33,508 nucleotides of DNA from Ignavibacteriae bacterium HGW-Ignavibacteriae-3 (GTDB lineage: Bacteria; Bacteroidota; Ignavibacteria; Ignavibacteriales; Melioribacteraceae), in assembly GCA_002839795.1 (NCBI GenBank), contig PGYS01000020.1, positions 1 through 33,508 of the forward strand. The letters run 5' to 3'. A model generated the notes under the pieces. It was given only the letters and a program-made list of their open reading frames with translations. It did not search any database and was not told the origin of the DNA. Both the position numbers and the translations under genes were made by a program. Positions 23,335 through 30,778 of the stretch are shown piece by piece (position 1 is the stretch's first letter; each line of letters opens with the position of its first letter).

Positions 23335-24804
23335 ATGAGTAAAGCGGGCATGTCTGCAGTGGCAGATATTGGATTAGTCGGTCTCGCGGTTATGGGCGAG
23401 AATCTTGTTCTTAATATGGAAAGTCACGGATTCACAGTAGCTGTTTATAATAGAACAGTTGAAAAAGTGAATGCATTTATTGAAGGACGCGGCAAAGGGA
23501 AAAAAATTATTGGTGCAGCTTCGATTGAGGATTTGGTTTCAAGTTTAAGTTCCCCAAGAAAAATTATGCTTATGGTAAAAGCCGGTAAGCCGGTTGATGA
23601 TTTTATCGAATTATTGATTCCTCATCTTGACAAAGGCGATATAATAATTGATGGAGGTAATTCCCATTTTCCTGATTCAATCAGGAGAACAAAATATCTG
23701 GAAGAGAAAGGATTTTTATTCATAGGCACTGGGGTCTCCGGCGGTGAAGAGGGCGCGTTGAAAGGTCCTTCAATTATGCCGGGCGGATCGAATGCAGCAT
23801 GGCCTTTCGTGAAACCGATTTTTCAATCGATTGCCGCAAAGGTCGAGGATGGCTCACCCTGCTGCGATTGGGTCGGCGAAAACGGCGCCGGTCATTTTGT
23901 AAAAATGGTTCACAATGGTATTGAATACGGCGATATGCAGCTGATTTGCGAAGCGTATCAAATTATGAAGGATCTTCTCGGTATGAATTACGACGAGATG
24001 CATCAGGTATTCAAAGAATGGAACGAAGGCGAACTTGACAGTTATCTGATTGAAATTACCCGCGATATTCTTGCTTATAAAGATGAAGATGGAAGTCCGT
24101 TGGTAGAAAAAATTCTTGATACCGCCGGTCAGAAGGGGACAGGCAAATGGACCGTGCTCGCATCGCTGGATCATGGCGCCCCTCTTACTTTGATTGGTGA
24201 GGCTGTTTACGGAAGAACTTTATCCGCGCAAAAAGATGAGAGAGTTGAAGCTTCAAAAATATTAACCGGACCAAAACCAAAATTTACCGGCGACAAAAAA
24301 CAGTTTGTTAATGATTTGATGAAGGCACTGTACGCTTCAAAACTTGTTTCCTATGCTCAGGGTTATGTGCTGATGAAATTCGCCGCTCAGGAGTACGGAT
24401 GGAAATTGAATAATGGAGGCATTGCTCTGATGTGGCGCGGAGGATGCATTATACGTTCTGTGTTTCTTGGAAAAATAAAAGACGCGTTCGATAAAAATCC
24501 GGATCTTAACAATTTGCTCCTCGATCCTTTCTTCAAAAGTAAAATTGAAGAGTCGCAAGATGCATGGAGAAGAGTTATCTCAGAATCTGTACTGAACGGA
24601 ATCTGGATTCCGGCTCTTTCAACAGCGTTAAATTATTTCGATGGTTTTAGAAACGGCAGATTGCCGGCAAATTTATTACAGGCTCAGCGCGATTATTTCG
24701 GAGCTCATACTTATGAAAGAACCGATAAACCTCGCGGAGAATTTTTCCATACAAACTGGACAGGAAGAGGCGGAACTACGGCTTCGTCCACTTACTCAGT
24801 TTAG
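23335..24804 (+). CDS. gnd: 6-phosphogluconate dehydrogenase, decarboxylating
   Basis: 489 residues, matching the long (about 470-490) Gnd class. GLAVMGEN (16-23) binds NADP, GVSGGEEGALKGPSIMPGG is the substrate loop, and KMVHNG holds Lys190 and Asn194 of the active site. The C-terminus has the usual YFGAHTYERTD and FFHTNWTGRGG. It oxidises 6-phosphogluconate to ribulose 5-phosphate, CO2 and NADPH. Its position within a uronate operon, 21 bases after the LarA-like gene, is unusual for a housekeeping pentose-phosphate enzyme and points to 6-phosphogluconate being made from mannonate or gluconate here. AGGAG precedes the ATG. Confidence 0.95.
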   Translation: MSKAGMSAVADIGLVGLAVMGENLVLNMESHGFTVAVYNRTVEKVNAFIEGRGKGKKIIGAASIEDLVSSLSSPRKIMLMVKAGKPVDDFIELLIPHLDKGDIIIDGGNSHFPDSIRRTKYLEEKGFLFIGTGVSGGEEGALKGPSIMPGGSNAAWPFVKPIFQSIAAKVEDGSPCCDWVGENGAGHFVKMVHNGIEYGDMQLICEAYQIMKDLLGMNYDEMHQVFKEWNEGELDSYLIEITRDILAYKDEDGSPLVEKILDTAGQKGTGKWTVLASLDHGAPLTLIGEAVYGRTLSAQKDERVEASKILTGPKPKFTGDKKQFVNDLMKALYASKLVSYAQGYVLMKFAAQEYGWKLNNGGIALMWRGGCIIRSVFLGKIKDAFDKNPDLNNLLLDPFFKSKIEESQDAWRRVISESVLNGIWIPALSTALNYFDGFRNGRLPANLLQAQRDYFGAHTYERTDKPRGEFFHTNWTGRGGTTASSTYSV

Positions 24805-24822
24805 TAAATGTTGTAAATAATT

Positions 24823-25464
24823 ATGAATAGAATATTAGAACAAATTGGATCATACGGAATCGTTCCCGTAATCGTTATTGAAGATACGGATAATGCTGTG
24901 CCCCTTTCACAATCCCTGATTGAGGGGGGACTGCCCGTTGCTGAGGTGACATTTCGAACCGGTGCGGCAAGGAAATCAATTGAACGAATTGCCAAAACAT
25001 TTCCGGATATGTTAATTGGCGCTGGAACTGTCCTCTCCATCGATCAGGTTAAGAGCGCTGTGGATTCCGGTGCGAAATATATTATTTCACCCGGATTGAA
25101 TCCGAAGGTCGTTGAGTATTGTGTATCAGAAAATATTCCGGTAACTCCCGGGATTGCTACTCCATCCGATATCGAAAGAGCTCTTGAATTTAATCTGGAG
25201 GTTGTAAAATATTTTCCGGCAGAAGCTCTCGGCGGATTGAACTATCTGAAAGCAATTTCTGCTCCGTATGGAAATCTGAAATTCATTCCTACCGGCGGTA
25301 TTGATGAAAAGAATCTTCTGAGTTATTTACAATTTTCAAAAGTGCTTGCCTGCGGTGGCAGCTGGATGGTGAAAAGCGATCTGATCTCAAACAAAAAATT
25401 TAATGAGATTAAACAACTTTCTGAAAATGCCTTAAGCATTGTCAGATCAAGAAATAATTTGTAA
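24823..25464 (+). CDS. eda: 2-keto-3-deoxy-6-phosphogluconate aldolase
   Basis: A 213-residue class I aldolase. Glu41 and Arg45 are in GGLPVAEVTFRT, GAGTVLS is at 66-72, the Schiff-base Lys129 is in VVKYFPAEALGG, and PTGGI (156-160) closes the phosphate site. It splits KDPG into pyruvate and glyceraldehyde 3-phosphate, the end point of the galacturonate, glucuronate and pectin branches encoded around it. It starts 18 bases after gnd with no evident Shine-Dalgarno, which suggests translational coupling. Confidence 0.94.
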   Translation: MNRILEQIGSYGIVPVIVIEDTDNAVPLSQSLIEGGLPVAEVTFRTGAARKSIERIAKTFPDMLIGAGTVLSIDQVKSAVDSGAKYIISPGLNPKVVEYCVSENIPVTPGIATPSDIERALEFNLEVVKYFPAEALGGLNYLKAISAPYGNLKFIPTGGIDEKNLLSYLQFSKVLACGGSWMVKSDLISNKKFNEIKQLSENALSIVRSRNNL

Positions 25465-25472
25465 TCGTTAAA
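25461..25472. promoter_or_regulatory. Candidate operator GTAATCGTTAAA before the exuT-like gene
   Basis: The reverse complement TTTAACGATTAC differs at one base from TTTAACGATAAC upstream of uxuB. It overlaps the eda stop codon region, 60 bases before the transporter start. If real, it would let the LacI regulator adjust transporter and isomerase expression separately within the run. Confidence 0.3.
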
Positions 25473-25531
25473 CAAAAATTTAATCAGGATTTTCATTTAC
25501 AGCTCATTAAACTAAAAAATAAGGATTTCCT

Positions 25532-26815
25532 ATGAGTGAAGGTATTGGAAAACAAGAGGGGAATGAAAAAGTCGGCCGTTACAGGTGGTCAATTGTTGCT
25601 CTTATATTTTTTGCTACTACTATTAACTACATTGACCGGCAGGTACTTGGCATATTGGCACCGGTACTTCAAAAAGAAATTGGTTGGGATGAAATTGATT
25701 ATGGTTATATAGTCACCGCATTCTCTGCAGCTTATGCAATAGGATTGGTAGTTGTAGGAAGATTGATTGACAGATTTGGGACTAAACTTGGCTATGCTTT
25801 TGCAATTACAGCATGGAGTATAGCCGCTATGGGACATGCGGCTGTCAGCAGTGTCATAGGATTTGCTTCGGCAAGATTCGCATTAGGGTTGAGTGAAGCC
25901 GGAAATTTTCCCGCGGCAATTAAAACAGTTGCGGAATGGTTCCCTAAAAAAGAACGCGCCTTCGCAACCGGAATATTTAACTCCGGGTCAAACGTCGGGG
26001 CTATCATTGCTCCGTTAGTTGTGCCCTGGATTACTATTACTTACGGATGGCAGGAAGCTTTTATTGCAACCGGAGCTTTAGGATTTATCTGGTTATTTTT
26101 CTGGTGGCGGTTGTATGACAAACCGGAAGTACATAAGAAATTATCCAAATCGGAATTAGCATATATTCTTTCTGATCCTGCCGAAACCAGCGTTAAAATT
26201 CCCTGGCTGCAATTAATAAAGTACAAGCAGACTTGGGCTTTCGCGATAGCAAAATTTTTAACCGATCCCATCTGGTGGTTTTACCTGTACTGGATTCCAA
26301 AATTTATGGATAAGAACTACGGAATTACTCTTGATAAGATTGGAATTCCACTGATTATAATTTACCTGATGGCGGACGTCGGCAGCATCGGCGGCGGATG
26401 GCTCTCTTCGTTTTTCATTAAAAGAGGTTACTCGGTGAATAAAGGAAGAAAGGCCGCGATGCTTATAATGGCTATTTGTGTTGTTCCCATCGTTTTTGCA
26501 TCCCAGGCGTCCGAGTTATGGATGGCTGTAGCGTTATTAAGTCTTGCCACTGCTGCTCATCAAGGTTGGTCGGCAAATCTTTTTACAACCGTCTCCGACT
26601 TATTCCCTAAAAAGGCAGTTGCCTCTGTTGTCGGTTTTGGCGGAATGGCCGGAGCAATTGGGGGCATGATGATTGCCACCTTTGCCGGATTTATTTTGCA
26701 AATTACGGGCAGTTATGTCTGGTTGTTCATTATTTCCGGTTCAGCTTATTTGATCGCGTTTTTTATTTTTAATTTGCTTGCTCCTAAATTGGAACCGATT
26801 GAAGAAATTGTATAA
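25532..26815 (+). CDS. MFS hexuronate transporter (ExuT-like, ACS family)
   Basis: A 427-residue permease of 12 hydrophobic segments. TTINYIDRQVLGILAPVLQ near residue 30, FALGLSEAGNFPAAIKTVAEWFP near 118 and FNSGSNVGAIIAPL near 150 are signatures of the anion:cation symporter subfamily containing E. coli ExuT (galacturonate/glucuronate). It would import hexuronates by proton symport across the inner membrane. AAGGA precedes the ATG. It is placed between eda and uxaC, the first enzyme acting on its presumed substrate. A sugar-acid specificity other than hexuronate cannot be excluded. Confidence 0.85.
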   Translation: MSEGIGKQEGNEKVGRYRWSIVALIFFATTINYIDRQVLGILAPVLQKEIGWDEIDYGYIVTAFSAAYAIGLVVVGRLIDRFGTKLGYAFAITAWSIAAMGHAAVSSVIGFASARFALGLSEAGNFPAAIKTVAEWFPKKERAFATGIFNSGSNVGAIIAPLVVPWITITYGWQEAFIATGALGFIWLFFWWRLYDKPEVHKKLSKSELAYILSDPAETSVKIPWLQLIKYKQTWAFAIAKFLTDPIWWFYLYWIPKFMDKNYGITLDKIGIPLIIIYLMADVGSIGGGWLSSFFIKRGYSVNKGRKAAMLIMAICVVPIVFASQASELWMAVALLSLATAAHQGWSANLFTTVSDLFPKKAVASVVGFGGMAGAIGGMMIATFAGFILQITGSYVWLFIISGSAYLIAFFIFNLLAPKLEPIEEIV

Positions 26816-26869
26816 AAGCAATTTTTGTAAACTGTATAATTATTTATTGATAAATTCTTGGAATTATTA

Positions 26870-28291
26870 ATGAAAGATATTTTCATCAGCAGGAATTTTC
26901 TTCTGTTAAATAAGACGGCAGAAAAACTTTATTTTGATTATGCTGAGCAACAGCCGGTCATCGATTATCACTGCCACTTGTCCGTTAAGGAAATTGCCGA
27001 GAATAGGGTATTCGAAAACATAACTCAGGCTTGGATCGTTGGAGATCATTATAAGTGGCGGGCAATGAGGGCTAACGGTATTGATGAAAGTTTTATAACC
27101 GGCAGCTCGAGCGATAAAGAGAAATTTTTTAAATGGGCCGAAACTGTTCCATACACTTTAAGGAATCCTTTATATCACTGGACTCACATGGAGTTGAAAA
27201 AACCGTTCGGGATCTCAGACAAATTACTCAACGCTGATACTGCTGATGAAATCTGGAATGTAACCAACAAATTGCTTCAAAATGAAAATTATTCTTCGCA
27301 GGGTCTAATAAAGCAATTTAATGTGGAAGTAGTATGTACAACTGATGATCCAGTTGATTCGCTTGAGTATCATCAGCAGATAAAGAAAAATTCATTCGGA
27401 GTTAAAGTCATTCCTGCATTCCGTCCTGATAATGCTATGGCTGCAGAAAATATTAACCAATTTCATCTGTGGCTTGAAAAACTGGAAAAGAGTTCGGACA
27501 TTACAATAACAAACTTCGATTCTTTCTTGGATGCGTTAAAAAAACGGCATGATTTTTTTCATTCCAGCGGCTGCCGTTTATCAGATCACGGATTGGAAAC
27601 CGCATATGCCGAAGATTATACCGGTAAGGAAATCAACTCAATCTTTTCTAAAATATTAGCCCGGAAAGAATTGAGCGCTCTTGATATTCTGAAATTTAAA
27701 TCGGCTATGATGCTTGAGTTTGGACTGATGGATCATGAAAAAGGTTGGGTACAGCAACTGCATCTGGGTGCGCTGCGGAATAATAACTCAAGAAAATTCA
27801 GAGAACTGGGTGCGGATTCGGGAGTTGATTCTATAGGGGATTTTGAGATTGCAAAACCGCTGGCAAAATATCTGAACCGTTTGGATGATCTTAACAAGTT
27901 GACAAAAACGATAATATATAATCTTAACCCCGCGGATAATGAATTGATTGCTACTATGATCGGAAATTTTCAGGATGGTACGGTTGTGGGTAAACTGCAG
28001 TACGGAAGTGCATGGTGGTTTCAGGATCAGAAAAACGGAATGGAACGGCAAATTGAAACACTATCAAATATGGGATTGCTCAGCCGCTTTGTAGGGATGC
28101 TTACAGACTCGAGAAGCTTTTTGTCCTATCCGCGCCATGAATATTTCAGGAGACTTCTCTGTAATCTTCTCGGGGATGAAATGGAAAAAGGATTAATCCC
28201 GAATGATCTTGTTCTGGTCGGTAAAATGGTATCGGATATATGTTACAACAACGCAAGGAATTATTTTTCTTTCTGGGATGATAACGTCTGA
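26870..28291 (+). CDS. uxaC: Glucuronate/galacturonate isomerase
   Basis: 473 residues from ATG at 26870, where MKDIFISRNFLLLN aligns with the usual UxaC opening; an in-frame TTG at 26858 is less likely. It belongs to the amidohydrolase-like TIM barrels, with metal ligands His34 and His36 in DYHCHLS. Family features further on: LQLHLGALRNNN-type loop (WVQQLHLGALRNNN), GWWFQDQ-like WWFQDQKNGMERQ and FVGMLTDSRSFLSYPRHEYFRR. It converts D-glucuronate to D-fructuronate and D-galacturonate to D-tagaturonate. The latter then needs UxaE (18492-19742), which is present. Confidence 0.95.
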   Translation: MKDIFISRNFLLLNKTAEKLYFDYAEQQPVIDYHCHLSVKEIAENRVFENITQAWIVGDHYKWRAMRANGIDESFITGSSSDKEKFFKWAETVPYTLRNPLYHWTHMELKKPFGISDKLLNADTADEIWNVTNKLLQNENYSSQGLIKQFNVEVVCTTDDPVDSLEYHQQIKKNSFGVKVIPAFRPDNAMAAENINQFHLWLEKLEKSSDITITNFDSFLDALKKRHDFFHSSGCRLSDHGLETAYAEDYTGKEINSIFSKILARKELSALDILKFKSAMMLEFGLMDHEKGWVQQLHLGALRNNNSRKFRELGADSGVDSIGDFEIAKPLAKYLNRLDDLNKLTKTIIYNLNPADNELIATMIGNFQDGTVVGKLQYGSAWWFQDQKNGMERQIETLSNMGLLSRFVGMLTDSRSFLSYPRHEYFRRLLCNLLGDEMEKGLIPNDLVLVGKMVSDICYNNARNYFSFWDDNV

Positions 28292-28315
28292 TATTTTTCT
28301 GTAAATGGTGATTTC

Positions 28316-28331
28316 TATTGATTAATCAATA
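28316..28331. promoter_or_regulatory. 16-bp perfect palindrome TATTGATTAATCAATA upstream of the LacI-type regulator
   Basis: Perfect dyad symmetry, centred 28 bases before the regulator start codon in the 60-base uxaC-regulator gap. It fits an autoregulatory operator or an overlapping promoter element. I found no second full copy in the window, and it lacks the central CG typical of LacI-family sites, so another regulator may use it. Confidence 0.45.
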
Positions 28332-28351
28332 AACGGCTTATAGACTAAAAA

Positions 28352-29380
28352 ATGAAAACGAAACAGATTACTCTTAACGATATTGCTCAACGCCTGAATG
28401 TTTCATCGGTAACCGTCTCCAAAGCCCTTCGCGGTCATCCCGATATTTCAAAGGAAACTACAAAACTTGTTAAGGCGGTTGCTAATGAACTCGGATACTC
28501 TCCTAATTTTATGGCAAGAAATCTTTCTGCAAGAAAATCGAATACGATTGGGGTGGTGGTCCCTAAAATCGCCCATCATTTTTTCAGTTCAATTATAGAA
28601 CATATCTATGACTACGCATTTGAAAATAATTACGAAATTATTCTTACAGTCTCACAGGAAGACTCCGAGAGGGAAAAAAAACATATCCAGACTCTGCTCT
28701 CAATGAGAGTGGATGGAATAATCCTTTCAATTACTCAGGATACAAAGGATTTTGAAATATTTAAAACTGCAATGAATCGCGGTGTTCCTTTTGTTTTTAT
28801 GGATCGAATTCCGGAATTGAGAAACTGTAATACGGTTACCGTTGATGACAAGGGAGGGGCATATAAAATTATTGAGCATGCAATAAATCTCGGATATAAA
28901 AAAATTGCCCATTTTGCCGGCAATCAAAAAATTAACATCGGCAGGGAAAGAGCGCTTGGGTATAAGCTGGCGCTGATTGATAATGGAATCGAAGTTAATC
29001 CCGATTGGACGGTCGAGGGGGATTTTGGAGAAAGGAGCGGTTATGAATCTTTCATGAAATTATATCGGCAGAACAATCTCCCGGACCTGATCTTTGCCGT
29101 GACATACCCCGTTGCTCTCGGTGTCTATAATGCTGCGAGGGAAGTCGGTATAAGAATTCCGGACGGTATTGATCTTGTGTGCTTCGGCAATTCACAGGTT
29201 CAGAGTTTCCTGTCGCCTCCATTAAGTTGTGTGAATCAGCCGACAGACCAGCTTGCGGTAAAATCTATGGAACTTCTATTTGATAATATTGATAACAAGG
29301 AAGAATTTGAGCCCAAACAAATAATTCTGGATACAAATTTAATTTTACGCGGAACGTGTATCAAATATAATAGAATGTAA
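28352..29380 (+). CDS. LacI-family transcriptional regulator of the uronate/pectin locus
   Basis: 342 residues. The N-terminal helix-turn-helix (ITLNDIAQRLNVSSVTVSKALRGHP, residues 6-30) and hinge helix (PNFMARNLSARKSNTIGVVVP) are followed by a periplasmic-binding-like effector domain with MDRIPE, HFAGNQKINIGRERALGY and CVNQPTDQLAVKSMELL. It probably binds a uronate intermediate such as KDG and controls the surrounding genes. It sits inside the run it likely regulates, between uxaC and the DUF4861 gene. No Shine-Dalgarno is seen. Which intermediate it senses cannot be read from sequence. Confidence 0.93.
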   Translation: MKTKQITLNDIAQRLNVSSVTVSKALRGHPDISKETTKLVKAVANELGYSPNFMARNLSARKSNTIGVVVPKIAHHFFSSIIEHIYDYAFENNYEIILTVSQEDSEREKKHIQTLLSMRVDGIILSITQDTKDFEIFKTAMNRGVPFVFMDRIPELRNCNTVTVDDKGGAYKIIEHAINLGYKKIAHFAGNQKINIGRERALGYKLALIDNGIEVNPDWTVEGDFGERSGYESFMKLYRQNNLPDLIFAVTYPVALGVYNAAREVGIRIPDGIDLVCFGNSQVQSFLSPPLSCVNQPTDQLAVKSMELLFDNIDNKEEFEPKQIILDTNLILRGTCIKYNRM

Positions 29381-29449
29381 AAATTATTTGATGAGAGTAT
29401 ATTAGGTGATTGCCGAATATAAATGTGAATATTTTTTAACGGAGAAAAA

Positions 29450-30733
29450 ATGAGAAAAAATTCAATTCTAATGTTTGGACTTTTTGTCACGATTATAACT
29501 CTCCTCTCATTGACAAATTCCTTTGCTGCTGATTACAAAAATAACCTGATAGCTATCCACATCACCGTTAGCAATAATTTAGATTTAGTCAGAAAAGATG
29601 TTCTCGTTTCACTTCCTATCAAACAGATAAAGGAAAAATATTCTCACTTTGATGAAAATACATTCATTGTGCTTGATGGAAAAGATCAAATTCCCGCACA
29701 GACTGAAGATCTTGACGGAGATAAAATTCAGGATAATATTTTATTGCTTGTAGATTTCAAGCCCAATGAAACAAAAACTCTCGTGATTCAGGTTGGCAAT
29801 ATGGCCATACTTAAAAAAGAATTCAAAAAAAGAACTCAGGCAATTCTTGCGGTAAAATCAGATTATGAGTTTAAAGACGGATACTACACGGGAGGTAAAT
29901 TTGTTAATGTTACTGAGATCAATGTTCCCAAAGATCATTTCCCTCATAATGCGCTGATAAAATTTGAAGGACCCGGCTGGGAATCTGATAAAGTGGCATA
30001 CCGTTTTTATCTCGATTCGAGAAATAGAAATGATATATTCGCCAAAAAAGTCGATGATGTGATCTTGCACCAGGTAGGCAATAGTGACTTAGTCTCTGAC
30101 GGCAAAGAATCATACACAAAAATGTGTGATTGGGGAATGGATATCTTTAAAGTCGGTGAATCTATGGGAATTGGCTCTCTCGGAATGTGGGTGGATAACA
30201 GAGTTAATACAATCAACAATACTGAAAGTGTAAGATGCGAAATACTTAGTGATGGAAATATCAAATCCGGGATTTTAACGGATTACAAGGGATGGACCGT
30301 CGGCGGGCAAAAATTCGATCTGGCTTCTCTCCTATCCATTTCTGCCGGAAGCAGACTGACAAAAGTGGAGATTAATATCACCCCGAATTCAGAAAACATT
30401 TGTACAGGATTTGCAAAACATGGGGATTGTGCCCTAATCCTTGATAAAAATAATTATGAGTGGAGTTACATAGCATCTTACGGCAAGCAAAGTCTGGCGG
30501 GCGATAATCTTGGAATCGCAATATTTTTCAAAAGGACTGATTTGATAAATATTACCGAAGACGATGCCAGTCACCTTATTGTCCTGAAGCCTCGCAAACA
30601 GAAAGTTACCTACTACTTTGCTGCGGCGCCGGAAATGGAACAGGATGGAATTAAATCTGAACTTGAATTCGGGAAATATCTTCATAAAGTAATTCTGGAA
30701 CTCAGTAATCCTGTAGTTGCTGAATTAAAATAA
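29450..30733 (+). CDS. Exported DUF4861-family protein
   Basis: 427 residues with a type I signal peptide (1-26, cleavage after SFA). The mature part is beta-rich, with ITVSNNLDLVRKDVLVSLP, EDLDGDKIQDNILLLVDF, GPGWESDKVAYRFYLDSRNRNDIFAKK and GLAKHGD-like GFAKHGDCALI. This resembles DUF4861, found next to pectin- and rhamnogalacturonan-degrading genes in Bacteroidota; its activity is not known to me. It sits between the LacI regulator and a secreted pectate lyase, so a periplasmic role in processing uronate oligomers is likely. GGAG precedes the ATG. Confidence 0.72.
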   Translation: MRKNSILMFGLFVTIITLLSLTNSFAADYKNNLIAIHITVSNNLDLVRKDVLVSLPIKQIKEKYSHFDENTFIVLDGKDQIPAQTEDLDGDKIQDNILLLVDFKPNETKTLVIQVGNMAILKKEFKKRTQAILAVKSDYEFKDGYYTGGKFVNVTEINVPKDHFPHNALIKFEGPGWESDKVAYRFYLDSRNRNDIFAKKVDDVILHQVGNSDLVSDGKESYTKMCDWGMDIFKVGESMGIGSLGMWVDNRVNTINNTESVRCEILSDGNIKSGILTDYKGWTVGGQKFDLASLLSISAGSRLTKVEINITPNSENICTGFAKHGDCALILDKNNYEWSYIASYGKQSLAGDNLGIAIFFKRTDLINITEDDASHLIVLKPRKQKVTYYFAAAPEMEQDGIKSELEFGKYLHKVILELSNPVVAELK

Positions 30734-30752
30734 TTATTCAATGTAGAATATT

Positions 30753-30764
30753 TTAATCGTAAAA
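30753..30764. promoter_or_regulatory. Weak copy of the uronate motif before the pectate lyase
   Basis: TTAATCGTAAAA; its reverse complement TTTTACGATTAA matches 10 of 12 bases of TTTAACGATTAC (upstream of exuT). It lies 15-26 bases before the lyase start codon. Listed only as a member of the candidate motif set. Confidence 0.2.
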
Positions 30765-30778
30765 CGGGAACGAAGTTA

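Noticed and set aside
26858-26869. TTG start for uxaC at 26858
   Set aside because: The in-frame ATG at 26870 gives the usual UxaC N-terminus, and no better ribosome-binding site supports the TTG.
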